This document shows positions 54,096-63,698 of a DNA stretch of 64,000 bases, piece by piece. Within the stretch, counting starts at the first letter, position 1. The number at the start of each line of letters is the position of its first letter. Where the stretch lies: the NCBI RefSeq assembly GCF_030160235.1, contig NZ_BSNY01000051.1:62001-126000 (forward strand), written 5' to 3'. A model generated the notes under the pieces. That model was not told the origin of the DNA. It saw nothing but the letters and a program-made list of their open reading frames with translations, and made no database searches. The DNA comes from Mesorhizobium huakuii (lineage in GTDB: Bacteria > Pseudomonadota > Alphaproteobacteria > Rhizobiales > Rhizobiaceae). The translations under genes and the position numbers were made by a program.

Positions 54096-56150
54096 ATGCC
54101 TTCCACGAAAGCCGTCGACCTTGCCGCCCATCCGCTGACCGCGTGGCAGGGGCCGCTCGGCCTGCCCGATTTCGCCCATATCGGCGACGGTGATTTTTCC
54201 CCGGTCTTCGATGCGGCGTTGAAGGCCCATGAGGCGGAGATCGACGCGATCGCCGGCAACAAGGACACCCCGACCATCGAGAACACGCTTGCCGCGCTGG
54301 AACTCGGCGGCGAGGCGCTTGATCATGTCTCGTCGATCTTCTGGTGCCGTGCCGGCGCCTACACCAACGAGACGATCCAGGCGCTGGAGCGCGATATCTC
54401 GCCGAAGATGTCCAGGCACTTTTCCGCGATCTCGATGAACGAAAAGCTGTTTGCCCGCATCGACGACCTCTACCAGCGCCGCGAGAGCCTCGGCCTCGAC
54501 GCCGAGACCCTGCGGGTGCTGGAGAAGACCTGGAAGGGTTTCGTCCGCTCCGGCGCCAAGCTCGATGCCGAAGGCAAGAAGCGGCTTGCCAGGATCAATG
54601 AGGAGCTGTCATCGCTCGGTACGGCTTTCGGCCAGAACGTGCTGGCCGACGAGCGCGACTGGGCGCTGTTTCTCGACGAGGCCGACCTTGCCGGCCTCCC
54701 GGATTTCGTCCGGAGCTCGATGGCAGAGGCGGCCGAGATGCGCGGCCAGAAGGGGCGCTACGCCGTCACTTTGTCGCGCTCGATCTACGAGCCGTTCACG
54801 ACCTTCTCGGAACGCCGCGACCTGCGCGAGGTCGCCTTCAAAGACTTCACCATGCGCGGCCAGAATGGCGGCGCCAGCGACAATACCTCGGTGGTGCGCG
54901 ACATGCTGAAGCTGCGCGCCGAAAAGGCTAAGCTGCTCGGCTATGCCTCCTTCGCCGCGCTGAAGCTCGACGACACCATGGCCAAGACGCCGGAGGCGGT
55001 GCACGACCTGCTCGATCCGGTCTGGGAAAAGGCGCTGGAAAAGGCCGCCGCGGACCAGAAGGAATTGGAGCGCCTGGCGGCGGAAGCCGGCAGCAACGAG
55101 AAATTCGCCGCCTGGGACTGGCGCTTCTACCAGGAGAAGCTGCGCGCGGAAAAATTCGCCTTCGACGAAGCGGAACTGAAGCCCTATCTGCAGCTCGACC
55201 GGGTCATCGACGCCTGCTTCGACGTCGCGACCAAACTGTTCGGCATCACCTTCGAGGAGAAAAAGGGCATCGCCGCCTGGCACCCCGACGCGCGCGTCTT
55301 CGTGGTGAAGAACGCCGATGGCAGCGAGCGCGCCTTGTTCCTCGCCGATTATTTCGCACGGCCCTCGAAGCGTTCCGGCGCCTGGATGAGCGCGCTGAAA
55401 TCCGGCTATAAACTCGGCCATGGTTCGAAGCCGGTGATCTACAACATCATGAACTTCGCCAAGCCGCCGGCCGGCGAACCGGCCCTGCTGTCCCTCGACG
55501 AGGCCAAGACGCTGTTCCACGAGTTCGGCCATGCGCTGCATGGCATGCTGACCGACGTCACCTGGCCGTCGGTGTCAGGCACTTCGGTCAGCCGCGATTT
55601 CGTCGAGCTGCCCTCGCAGCTCTACGAGCACTGGTTGACGGTGCCGGCGGTGCTGGAGAAACACGCGCTGCACGTCAAGACCGGCAAGCCGATGCCGAAG
55701 GCCTTGCTCGACAAGATGCTGGCCACGCGCACCTTCGGCGCCGGCTTCGCCACGGTGGAATTCACGTCTTCCGCCTTGATGGACATGGCCTATCACGCTC
55801 GGCCCGATGCCCCGGCCGAGCCGCTTCGTTTCGAAGCCGAAACGTTGGAAAAACTCGACATGCCCGACACCATCGCGATGCGTCACCGCACCCCGCATTT
55901 CGGCCATGTCTTCTCAGGCGACGGCTATTCGGCTGGCTACTATTCCTACATGTGGTCGGAAGTGCTGGACGCCGACGCCTTCGCCGCCTTCGAGGAGACC
56001 GGCGATCCCTTCAACCCGGCCTTGGCCGAACGGCTGCGCAAGAACATCTACGCCGCCGGCGGCTCGAAGGACCCCGAAGAGCTCTACACGGCGTTTCGCG
56101 GCAAGATGCCTTCGGCGGAGGCGATGATGATCAAGCGCGGATTGGTGTAG
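54096..56150 (+). CDS. M3-family oligopeptidase (OpdA/Dcp-like)
   Basis: 684-residue zinc endo- or dipeptidyl-carboxypeptidase. The zinc motif TLFHEFGHALHGML is near residue 475 and the third ligand lies in the following SRDFVELPSQLYEHW. No export signal, so cytosolic peptide turnover. Length is normal. ATG at 54096. Convergent with the M81 peptidase gene across a hairpin repeat. Confidence 0.93.
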   Translation: MPSTKAVDLAAHPLTAWQGPLGLPDFAHIGDGDFSPVFDAALKAHEAEIDAIAGNKDTPTIENTLAALELGGEALDHVSSIFWCRAGAYTNETIQALERDISPKMSRHFSAISMNEKLFARIDDLYQRRESLGLDAETLRVLEKTWKGFVRSGAKLDAEGKKRLARINEELSSLGTAFGQNVLADERDWALFLDEADLAGLPDFVRSSMAEAAEMRGQKGRYAVTLSRSIYEPFTTFSERRDLREVAFKDFTMRGQNGGASDNTSVVRDMLKLRAEKAKLLGYASFAALKLDDTMAKTPEAVHDLLDPVWEKALEKAAADQKELERLAAEAGSNEKFAAWDWRFYQEKLRAEKFAFDEAELKPYLQLDRVIDACFDVATKLFGITFEEKKGIAAWHPDARVFVVKNADGSERALFLADYFARPSKRSGAWMSALKSGYKLGHGSKPVIYNIMNFAKPPAGEPALLSLDEAKTLFHEFGHALHGMLTDVTWPSVSGTSVSRDFVELPSQLYEHWLTVPAVLEKHALHVKTGKPMPKALLDKMLATRTFGAGFATVEFTSSALMDMAYHARPDAPAEPLRFEAETLEKLDMPDTIAMRHRTPHFGHVFSGDGYSAGYYSYMWSEVLDADAFAAFEETGDPFNPALAERLRKNIYAAGGSKDPEELYTAFRGKMPSAEAMMIKRGLV

Positions 56151-56159
56151 CGCCTCTTC

Positions 56160-56180
56160 CTTCTCCCCCTGTGGGAGAAG
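56160..56180. repeat. Short hairpin repeat between convergent genes
   Basis: CTTCTCCC-CCTGT-GGGAGAAG, followed by GTGGGG. A short member of the CTCCCC-type family also seen downstream of purH and upstream of the UMF1 gene. Sits in the 37-bp gap between the two stop codons and may terminate both. Confidence 0.7.
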
Positions 56181-56187
56181 GTGGGGT

Positions 56188-57663
56188 CTAATCCTTCCAA
56201 GGATCCTTCACCCGAGGCCACACCGGCCGAGTTAGCTTCCTGTAATCGGTCACCGCCGGATTGCTCGGATACGAACTCGGTGCCGTGACGTAGATGATCT
56301 CCGCCGCGATCGGCTCGAAGCCGGCGTAGAAATGGTTGGTCGACTTGATCAGCAGCATATCCTTGCCCGCCGGATCGACGCCGATATTGGAGAAAATGTC
56401 CGGCTCGAAGGTCTGGGTTCGGTTGGTGTTGAGGATGATGTCGACCTCGGTGCCTTCGATGCGCACCAGCGCGGTCGGCCCGAGCGTCACCCGGCTCGGC
56501 CCGAAACTCTGCCAGCCCTCGGCAACGGCCTTCAGCACCTTGACGCGGGCGTCGATCGGCTCACCCGCCTGCGGCCCGGCCTTGCCGCCGAAACGCAGGT
56601 CGATGACCGCGCCCTCGCCCGCCGCCAGGCAGAAGGTCACGGCGATCGGGTCCCAGATCGTCGCCACGCCGAATTTGTCGAGGCCACGCGCCAGCATCTG
56701 GCGCAGCACGAAGGTGCCGTCGCCGGGAACGCCGCCGCCGGGATTGTCCCAGATATCGGCGATGACCACCGGCTTGCCGGGGTGGTTGGCGCGCACGGCC
56801 AGCGCCCGGTCGATGCCATCGGCGGTATCGAGCATCGTCATCGCCGTCTTTTCGCGCAGTTCGTAGAGCTCGCGTCCCAGCCGTTCCGCCAGCGCGTCGC
56901 CCCTGGCCTTGTCATTGTCGGTGACGACGAGGATGCGCGTGCCCATTTCCGGCACGTCGGCGGCCATGAAGCCGTGGATGACGGAAACCGACAGCACGCC
57001 GTCCTTGCCGTGCAGCGCTTTGACACGGTCGACGAAGGAGCGCATCGGCTCGCGGCTGGTCGGCAGCACCTGGATCATGCGGCAGTCGAAGGTCGAAATG
57101 ACCGGCTTGATCTCGCCGCGCGCGGCGGCCAGCCCGAGCTCCACGACATGCTCGCCGCGTTCGTAGAAATCGGTGTGCGGGAATTCGAGGAAATAGGCCA
57201 TGATGTCCGACGCTGCCACGCGCTTGGGCGTCAGATGGCTGTGCGGATCGAATTCCGAGGCGATCACCACGTCGGGCCCGACAATCGCGCGCACACGTTC
57301 CAGCAGATCGCCTTCGCAATCGTCATAACCTTGCGCCACCATGGCGCCGTGCAGCCCGAGGATGACCGCTTCGACCGGCAGTGCCGCCTTCAACTGGTCG
57401 AGAATCTCGTCGCGCAGCGCCTCGAAAGTCTGCCGCTGCACCAGGCCGCCCGGCTCGGCCCAGGTCGCGGTGCCTTCGATCACGGTCAGCCCTTCCCTGG
57501 CCGCGCGCCGGCGCAAGGCGACGATCGGCGAAGAGCACAGCGTCGGCGTCTCCGGGTGCTTGCCTGGCCCGGCATAGAACGCCATCTCGAACGAGGCCCG
57601 GTCGGTCGGCACCGGCGAGAAGGTGTTGGTTTCCGTCGCCAGCGAGGCGGTGAAGATGCGCAT
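56188..57663 (-). CDS. M81-family metallopeptidase (MlrC-type)
   Basis: 491 residues of the M81 family, named from microcystin-linear peptide degradation (MlrC). N-terminal MRIFTASLATETNTFSP and LGLHGAMVAQGYDD, then SEFDPHSHLTPKRV with the histidine pair; the DUF1485-type second domain follows (VVIADIWDNPGGGVPGDGTF). Cytosolic. ATG at 57663. It ends a minus-strand unit with an ABC transporter, so its natural substrate is probably what that transporter imports. Confidence 0.9.
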   Translation of the reverse strand: MRIFTASLATETNTFSPVPTDRASFEMAFYAGPGKHPETPTLCSSPIVALRRRAAREGLTVIEGTATWAEPGGLVQRQTFEALRDEILDQLKAALPVEAVILGLHGAMVAQGYDDCEGDLLERVRAIVGPDVVIASEFDPHSHLTPKRVAASDIMAYFLEFPHTDFYERGEHVVELGLAAARGEIKPVISTFDCRMIQVLPTSREPMRSFVDRVKALHGKDGVLSVSVIHGFMAADVPEMGTRILVVTDNDKARGDALAERLGRELYELREKTAMTMLDTADGIDRALAVRANHPGKPVVIADIWDNPGGGVPGDGTFVLRQMLARGLDKFGVATIWDPIAVTFCLAAGEGAVIDLRFGGKAGPQAGEPIDARVKVLKAVAEGWQSFGPSRVTLGPTALVRIEGTEVDIILNTNRTQTFEPDIFSNIGVDPAGKDMLLIKSTNHFYAGFEPIAAEIIYVTAPSSYPSNPAVTDYRKLTRPVWPRVKDPWKD

Positions 57664-57686
57664 GAAAGCTCCGAAGTCGATAGCGG

Positions 57687-58511
57687 CTATTTGACGGCCC
57701 CGAGCGCCAGGCCCCGGACGAGGTAGCGCTGCAGCCATATGAACAGGATCGCCACCGGCAGCGTCGCAAGCAGCGTCGCCGCCATGACGTGATGCCACTC
57801 GATCGTGTAGCGGCCGGCGACGAGGGAAAAGACCTGGATCGGCAGCGTGTAGCTTTCCTGGCTGCGCAGCATGGTCAATGCCACGACGAATTCGTTCCAG
57901 GCATTGATGAAGGTGAAGATCGCGGTCACCGCGATCGCCGGCAGGCAGAGCGGCAGGAACACTTTGCGCAGGGTCAGCCAGCGCCCGGCGCCTTCCATCC
58001 AGGCGGCCTCCTCGAGGTCGCGCGGGATGGTGTCGAAATAGCTCTGCAGCATCCACACGGTGAAGGCGACGTTGAAGGACATGTAGATGAAGCCGAGCGC
58101 CGTCGTCGATTCCACCAGCCCCCAGGCGGCCATCAGCCGGAACAGGCCGAGCACCAGCACGATCGGCGAGATCATCTGCGAGATCAGCAGGAACTGGCGG
58201 AAGGCGCCGTAGCCGGCAAAGCGAAAGCGCGACATGGCATAGGCAGCGGGGACGGAGATGAGGATGGCGCCGACCGTGGCGATGATCGAGACATAGAGCG
58301 AATTCGCCAGTGCCTGGCCAAAGCCCGTCGCCACCCACATGTCGGCAAAATTCGACCAGCGGAACTCGCTTGGCCACCATGTCGGCGACAGCACCTCCTG
58401 GCGCGGCTTGACCGCGGTCAGGAACATCACCGCGAAGGGAAAGATCGTCACCACGATCAGCGGCGCCAAAAGCAGCCAGGCGATGATTGTGCGTTTGAGT
58501 TTGCTGGTCAT
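57687..58511 (-). CDS. ABC transporter permease (MalG-type)
   Basis: 274 residues with six membrane segments. The conserved cytoplasmic loop [27 protein letters not shown] is the EAA-type ATPase contact. Part of a CUT1 sugar-type importer. Start ATG 58511 overlaps the other permease stop by 4 bp. Confidence 0.93.
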   Translation of the reverse strand: MTSKLKRTIIAWLLLAPLIVVTIFPFAVMFLTAVKPRQEVLSPTWWPSEFRWSNFADMWVATGFGQALANSLYVSIIATVGAILISVPAAYAMSRFRFAGYGAFRQFLLISQMISPIVLVLGLFRLMAAWGLVESTTALGFIYMSFNVAFTVWMLQSYFDTIPRDLEEAAWMEGAGRWLTLRKVFLPLCLPAIAVTAIFTFINAWNEFVVALTMLRSQESYTLPIQVFSLVAGRYTIEWHHVMAATLLATLPVAILFIWLQRYLVRGLALGAVK

Positions 58512-59377
58512 GCGCGCTGCTCCCGCATGGCAAGGCGCACATAGATCATGGTGAAGACCAGCAATATGGCGAACATCACCAGCGACACCGCCGAGGCCTC
58601 GCCCAGTTTGCCGATGCGAAAGGCGAGCTTGTAGAGGTGGGTGACCAGGATGTCGGTCGAGTTGGCCGGCCCGCCCTGCGTCATCACCCAGATGATCGGG
58701 AAGGAGTTGAAGACGTAGATGGTGTTGAGCACGATGGCGATGTTGATGAACGGCTTCAACAACGGAAAGGTGATCTCGCGGAACTGCTGCAGCGGCGTGG
58801 CGCCCTCGAGCGCCGCCGCCTCGTAGAGATCGTCCGGGATCGACGACAGGCCGCCGAGGAAGATCGTCGTCGTGAACGGCACCGTCACCAATATGCCGAT
58901 CAGCACCTGCATCGGGAACGCCGTCTCGGCGCTGGCCAGCCACTGGATGTTGTGGTCGATCAGGCCGAGGCCGAGCAGCGCCGAATTCAGCATGCCGCTT
59001 TCGCCGCTGAGCGCCCAGCGCCAGACCACCGCCGTCATGGTCAGCGACACCGCCCAGGGCAGCATGATGATGACGCGGGCGATGCCACGGCCGTAGAAAT
59101 CGGTGTTGAGGATCATCGCCACCGGCACCGACAGGAGCAGCGCGCCGCCGACCACCAGAACGGTCCACAAGCCGGTGCGCCAGAGTGCCGCGACAAAGTC
59201 GGGATCGGCGGCAAGCGACGCGAAATTGGCAAGGCCGCTGAACTCGCGCAACTGGCCGAAGCGGTTGACGTCATGCGTCGATATCTGGATCAGGTCCCAG
59301 ACCGGCCAGAAGATGACGACCGCCGCCAGGAACAGGCTGGGCAAGGTCAGGAGATAGGGCAGGAGACGATTTTGCAT
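58508..59377 (-). CDS. ABC transporter permease (MalF-type)
   Basis: 289 residues, about six membrane segments, with the EAA loop [26 protein letters not shown]. Pairs with the downstream permease to form the translocation channel. ATG at 59377. Preceded by a hairpin that separates it from the binding-protein gene. Confidence 0.93.
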   Translation of the reverse strand: MQNRLLPYLLTLPSLFLAAVVIFWPVWDLIQISTHDVNRFGQLREFSGLANFASLAADPDFVAALWRTGLWTVLVVGGALLLSVPVAMILNTDFYGRGIARVIIMLPWAVSLTMTAVVWRWALSGESGMLNSALLGLGLIDHNIQWLASAETAFPMQVLIGILVTVPFTTTIFLGGLSSIPDDLYEAAALEGATPLQQFREITFPLLKPFINIAIVLNTIYVFNSFPIIWVMTQGGPANSTDILVTHLYKLAFRIGKLGEASAVSLVMFAILLVFTMIYVRLAMREQRA

Positions 59378-59458
59378 CGGCTGGTTTGCAACCTCGGCGC
59401 GGATCAGAAGTCTCTATGCGAATTTCGGATCCACCGCACCAGGCGGGAAACCAAGGAA

Positions 59459-59492
59459 GTGGCGCGCCCCGCCTGAGTCTGGGGCGCGCCAC
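59459..59492 (-). terminator. Intercistronic hairpin after the binding-protein gene
   Basis: GTGGCGCGCCCC and GGGGCGCGCCAC form a 12-bp GC stem with a 10-base loop and no T run. Such hairpins stabilise the upstream mRNA or attenuate transcription, raising binding-protein levels relative to permeases. Confidence 0.6.
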
Positions 59493-59512
59493 GGGGCGCA
59501 GGGAGATACGCC

Positions 59513-60745
59513 CTATTTCTTCAGCACGGCGTTGGCCTTGGCCGCCGCGTCCTTCAAGCCTGCCTCCGGGTCGCCGCCGAGATAGATCTTCTGCATGGCG
59601 TCCGATGTGATCTGGGCGATCTCTTCCCAGCCCGGAATGACCGGCGCGAAGCGGGCGTCGGGCAGCAGCGCGGTGAAGGCGGCGAGATCGGCATTGTTGA
59701 CGTAATAGTCCATCTTGGCCTCTTCCTTGTTCACCGGCAGGAAGCCTTCGCCTTGCGTGAACTTGGCGCGCTGTTCCGTGGTGAACAGGAAGTCGAGCAG
59801 CTTCCAGGCCTCGTCCTTGTTCTTGGAGTTCTTGAACATGATGATGGAATCGGTGACGCCATAGGTGCCCCGCGCGCCGGTCGGACCCGCCGGAATGGCC
59901 GCCACGCCGTATTTCAGCTTCGGCGCCTCGTCCTTGATCTGGTTGGACAGGAAGGGTGCCGTGATCATCATGCCGACCTTGCCCTGCTTGAACAGGTTCT
60001 GCACGTCCTCGCGATTGTTGGAGGTCACACCTGGTTCGGTCAGCCCCTCGTCGATCATCGACTTGTAGAGCTTTGCGGCTTCGAGCGCGCCCGGCGTGCC
60101 GAGGCCCGACGTGCCGTCCTTGTTGAGGATCTCCGTGCCTTGCGACCACATGGCGTAGTAGTAATAGACGTCGGTCTCGATCTCCTTGCCCTGCAGGCCG
60201 AAACCGAAGGTGCCGGACCCCAGCGCCTTGATCTTGCGCGCATCGTCCTGCAGTTCGGTCCAGGTTGCCGGCGGCTTGGCGATGCCGGCCTTCTCGAACA
60301 GCTCCTTGTTGTAGTAGAGCGCGCGCGCCGAAGCGGCGATCGGCAGGCCGTAGGTCTTGCCGCCCATGATCGAGGGCGACAGGAAGGTGTCGATGAAACG
60401 GCCCTTGAAGTCGGGCGTGATGTAGCTGTCGAGCGGCTCGGCGACGTCCTGCTGGACGAAGTCGATCAGCCAGCGCGTGCCGATGATCGACAGGTCGGCA
60501 TTGGTGCCGGCGGTGATGTCGGTGGTCAGCTTCTGCAAGAGCACATCCCACGGCACGACCTCGAACTTTACGGTGATGCCGGGGTTCTTGGCCTCGAACT
60601 CCTTCTTGACCGCTTCAAAATACGGACCGGTCTTGGCGCTGTATTCGGCGACGGTGACGCGCACTTCACCCGCATTCGCCTGCGCCGCGAAGGCCAGCAT
60701 GCTCATTCCGGCCATCAGGCCGACAGTCCATTTGGCAAGGCTCAT
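59513..60745 (-). CDS. ABC transporter substrate-binding protein (CUT1)
   Basis: 410 residues with a signal peptide (VGLMAGMSMLAFAAQANAG). Family 1 extracellular solute-binding fold: EYSAKTGPYFEAVKKEFEAKNPGITVKFEVV start, DAWK-type C-terminal helices (NKDEAWKLLDFLFTTEQRAKFTQGEGFLP). First gene of a minus-strand unit. Substrate unknown; the associated M81 peptidase and SDR do not resemble a known sugar locus. Confidence 0.92.
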   Translation of the reverse strand: MSLAKWTVGLMAGMSMLAFAAQANAGEVRVTVAEYSAKTGPYFEAVKKEFEAKNPGITVKFEVVPWDVLLQKLTTDITAGTNADLSIIGTRWLIDFVQQDVAEPLDSYITPDFKGRFIDTFLSPSIMGGKTYGLPIAASARALYYNKELFEKAGIAKPPATWTELQDDARKIKALGSGTFGFGLQGKEIETDVYYYYAMWSQGTEILNKDGTSGLGTPGALEAAKLYKSMIDEGLTEPGVTSNNREDVQNLFKQGKVGMMITAPFLSNQIKDEAPKLKYGVAAIPAGPTGARGTYGVTDSIIMFKNSKNKDEAWKLLDFLFTTEQRAKFTQGEGFLPVNKEEAKMDYYVNNADLAAFTALLPDARFAPVIPGWEEIAQITSDAMQKIYLGGDPEAGLKDAAAKANAVLKK

Positions 60746-60807
60746 CTGATCTCTCCCATTGTTCCGCGCATTTGCGCTCCTTGTGCCGATGGCTGGCGCA
60801 AGATTTA

Positions 60808-60873
60808 TGTGACTTTCCTACATTATCGAGGAATTCTGCGCATGCAAGCGGATTATCGTGTTGCTTAATTACA
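60808..60873. promoter_or_regulatory. Two candidate RpiR-type boxes in the divergent promoter
   Basis: TGTGACTTTCCTACA (60808-60822) and TGTTGCTTAATTACA (60859-60873) are both TGT-N9-ACA. The second has the AATTACA half of the HexR/RpiR-type consensus. They lie between the binding-protein and SDR genes of the locus whose last gene is an RpiR regulator. Inferred only. Confidence 0.4.
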
Positions 60874-60926
60874 TTTCTTTCAGTAGCCTGCCGGGATCTG
60901 CCTGACCTGCGGGAGGAGCAAGCGCC

Positions 60927-61697
60927 GTGGTTTCGAAAGCCGAATTCGAAGGCCGCACTGTCGTCGTCACCGGTGCCGGCGGCGGCCTTGGCTCGGCGAT
61001 CGTCGCATTGCTGGCGCAAAGGGGCGCACGGGTGGTGGGCTGCGACCAGTCGCAGGAGGCGCTGGCAAGCCCGCACCTTGCCTCGCGCCATGTCTTCAAC
61101 CTACTCGACCGGGCTTCGATCGAGGCGGGGATCGCCGCCGTGCTGGACAAGGACGGCGTGCCCGACATCCTGATCAACAATGCCGGCTGGACGCGCGCCG
61201 AGACGATTTCCGCGCTCGATGCCGACAGAATAGAGCACGAGATCGACCTCAATCTGACCGGGGTGATGACTTTCGCCGACCCTATCGCCAAGGCGATGGC
61301 GGCGCGCGGGTCAGGCAGCGTCGTCTTCATCTCCTCCGTCAACGCCATCGCGCATTTCGGCAATCCGGCCTACGCCGCGGCCAAGGCCGGCATCAACGCC
61401 TATGCCAAATCGATCGCCGTCGAACTCGGCCGCCGTGGCGTGCGCGCCAATGTCGTCTGTCCCGGATCGATCCGCACCGCCGCCTGGGACCATCGCCTGG
61501 CCAAGGATCCGGAAATCCTGGGCAAGCTCAAGCGGCTCTACCCGCTTGGCCGCATCGTCGACGCCTCGGAAGTGGCTGAAGCGGTGGCTTTCCTTGCCTC
61601 GGACCGCGCATCGGGCGTAACAGGCGTGGTAATGCCCGTGGATGCCGGGCTGACCGCCGGCTGCCTGCCGTTCATCGACGACATATTGGGAGCGTGA
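60927..61697 (+). CDS. Short-chain dehydrogenase/reductase
   Basis: 256 residues. NAD(P) motif TGAGGGLG, NNAG motif DILINNAGW, catalytic Ser in VFISSVNAIA and YAAAK in NPAYAAAKAG. The start is GTG at 60927 with GGGAGGAG about 9 bases upstream; no other start gives a complete fold. Divergent from the binding-protein gene and first of an SDR-ATPase-RpiR unit, so likely acts on the imported compound. Confidence 0.92.
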   Translation: MVSKAEFEGRTVVVTGAGGGLGSAIVALLAQRGARVVGCDQSQEALASPHLASRHVFNLLDRASIEAGIAAVLDKDGVPDILINNAGWTRAETISALDADRIEHEIDLNLTGVMTFADPIAKAMAARGSGSVVFISSVNAIAHFGNPAYAAAKAGINAYAKSIAVELGRRGVRANVVCPGSIRTAAWDHRLAKDPEILGKLKRLYPLGRIVDASEVAEAVAFLASDRASGVTGVVMPVDAGLTAGCLPFIDDILGA

Positions 61698-61699
61698 CC

Positions 61700-62767
61700 A
61701 TGACCGACGTCCTGTTTCGCAACCTGTCGAAATCCTTTGGCCAGCACAAGATCCTCGAGGACATCAACCTCGACATCAAGAGCGGCGAGTTCGTGGTGCT
61801 GGTCGGCCCGTCCGGCTGCGGCAAGTCGACCTTGCTGCGCATGCTGGCCGGCCTGGAGACGATCAGTTCAGGTGACCTCATGATCGGCGGCACGCGCGCC
61901 AATGATTTGCCGCCGCAGCAGCGCAACATCGCCATGGTGTTCCAATCCTATGCGCTGTTTCCGCATCTGAAAGCCTCGGACAATATCGGCTTCGGCCCGA
62001 AGATCCGTGGCGAGAGCCGCGCCGCGATCGACGACAAGGTCAAGAAGGCCTCCGGCGTGCTCAACCTCTTCTCCTATCTCGACCGCTATCCCCGCCAGCT
62101 GTCGGGCGGCCAGCGCCAGCGTGTCGCCATGGGCCGCGCCATCGTGCGCGAACCCTCGGTGTTCCTGTTCGACGAGCCGCTCAGCAATCTCGACGCGCAG
62201 TTGCGCGTGCAGATGCGCACCGAGATCAAGGCGCTGCACCAGCGGCTGAAATCGACCATCGTCTATGTCACTCACGACCAGATCGAAGCCATGACCATGG
62301 CCGACCGCATCGTCGTGATGGACCGCGGCCGGATCCAGCAGGTCGGCGCGCCGCTCGAGCTCTATGACAGGCCAGCCAACAAGTTCGTCGCCGGCTTTCT
62401 TGGCTCCCCGTCGATGAGTTTTGTCTCGGGCGCTCTCAAGACGACGCCTGAGAAAAGCTGGTTCGAATCTGCCGGCGGCGGACGGCTTGCGCTTGCCGGC
62501 AAGGCGGCACCGGCTGGCAATGCGGTGGAGGCCGGCATCCGGCCCGAGCATTTCATCATCGGCGAGGCCGCCGACGCCATGGCGCTCAAGGTGGATGTCG
62601 TCGAGCCGACCGGCTCCGAGACTCATGTCTATGGCGCCATCGGCAGCGATACTGTACGCGCCGTGTTCCGCGACAGGGTGCCGGTCAGGCCGGGCGACCT
62701 GCTGCCGGTCTCGGTCGATCCCGGCAACATCCATCTGTTCGACAAGGCGACGGGCCTGCCGCTATAA
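61700..62767 (+). CDS. ABC transporter ATP-binding protein (UgpC/MalK-like)
   Basis: 355 residues. Walker A GPSGCGKST, Q-loop VFQSYALFPHL, signature LSGGQRQRVAMGRAI, Walker B VFLFDEPLSNLD, H-loop YVTHDQIEAMT. A C-terminal TOBE domain (GIRPEHF) follows, as in ATPases of CUT1 importers. ATG at 61700, just after the SDR stop. The permeases and binding protein are on the other strand, a split importer. Confidence 0.95.
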   Translation: MTDVLFRNLSKSFGQHKILEDINLDIKSGEFVVLVGPSGCGKSTLLRMLAGLETISSGDLMIGGTRANDLPPQQRNIAMVFQSYALFPHLKASDNIGFGPKIRGESRAAIDDKVKKASGVLNLFSYLDRYPRQLSGGQRQRVAMGRAIVREPSVFLFDEPLSNLDAQLRVQMRTEIKALHQRLKSTIVYVTHDQIEAMTMADRIVVMDRGRIQQVGAPLELYDRPANKFVAGFLGSPSMSFVSGALKTTPEKSWFESAGGGRLALAGKAAPAGNAVEAGIRPEHFIIGEAADAMALKVDVVEPTGSETHVYGAIGSDTVRAVFRDRVPVRPGDLLPVSVDPGNIHLFDKATGLPL

Positions 62768-62812
62768 GGCCCGGCCCCGAGAAGGCAACGGCATGAAGGC
62801 GAAACAACGAGC

Positions 62813-63694
62813 ATGAAGACGCCGGCCGACATCATCACGCGGCTGCAGCTGATGTCGCAGGACGGCACCAAGTCGGATCGCCGGCTGGCCGGCCTCGTGC
62901 TGTCCGATCTCGATTTCGCTTCGAAGGCGGCAATCTCCGAGATCGCAGCGCGCGTCGGTGTCAGCGAACCGACGGTGACCCGCTTCTGCCGAAATCTCGG
63001 CTGCGAGGGCCTGCGCGACTTCAAATTCTACCTGGCCCAGGCCATCGCCATTGGCGGCCAGTATCTGTCGCCCGAGCCGCTGAGCCGCGACGCCCGCGAA
63101 CAGCGCATCGCGTCCGCCATCACCGAAGCGGCGATCTCGGCCATCCAGCGCGCCAGCGAGAACCTCGACATGACGACGCTGGTCGCCGTCGCCGAGCGGC
63201 TTGCGACGTCGGGCAATGTGCTTTGCGTCGGCTCCGGCGGCATTTCCTCGATGATGGCGACCGAGATGCAGAACCGGCTGTTCCGGCTCGGCCTGCCGGT
63301 GCTGGCGCAGATCGACGGCCAGTTGCAGCGCATGTACGCCGCCGTTGCCACGCCCGAAACCACGCTGGTCGCCTTTTCCGTCTCCGGCTATGCGCGCTCG
63401 GTCATCGAGGCGGTGCAGGTCGCCCAGCAATATGGCGCCACCACGGTCGCCATCACCGCGCCCGATTCGGCGCTGGCCAAGGCCGCCGACACGGTCATCC
63501 ATTTGCAGCCGCTCGAGGATGGCAACATCTACAAGCCGACATCGTCGCGCTATGCGCTGCTGGCGATCGTCGACATGATCGTGACATCGGTTGCCGAGAC
63601 GCGTGGGCCGAAAGTGCTGGAGAATTTGCGCCGCATCAAGCAGAGCGTGAACACGCTGAAGGTCGACGATCCAAGGCTGCCCTTGGGGGATTGA
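62813..63694 (+). CDS. RpiR/MurR-family transcriptional regulator
   Basis: 293 residues: an N-terminal HTH (AAISEIAARVGVSEPTVTRFCRNLG) and a SIS sugar-isomerase domain that senses phosphorylated sugars (GNVLCVGSGGISSMMATEM, VAFSVSGYARSVIEAV). Last gene of the plus-strand unit. Presence of a SIS sensor suggests the inducer is a sugar phosphate or amino-sugar phosphate rather than a peptide, which is inference. Confidence 0.92.
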   Translation: MKTPADIITRLQLMSQDGTKSDRRLAGLVLSDLDFASKAAISEIAARVGVSEPTVTRFCRNLGCEGLRDFKFYLAQAIAIGGQYLSPEPLSRDAREQRIASAITEAAISAIQRASENLDMTTLVAVAERLATSGNVLCVGSGGISSMMATEMQNRLFRLGLPVLAQIDGQLQRMYAAVATPETTLVAFSVSGYARSVIEAVQVAQQYGATTVAITAPDSALAKAADTVIHLQPLEDGNIYKPTSSRYALLAIVDMIVTSVAETRGPKVLENLRRIKQSVNTLKVDDPRLPLGD

Positions 63695-63698
63695 AACG

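Noticed and set aside
57664-58542. Long N-terminal extension of the M81 peptidase over the permease gene
   Set aside because: It is the out-of-frame reading of the permease; the ATG at 57663 begins the family domain.
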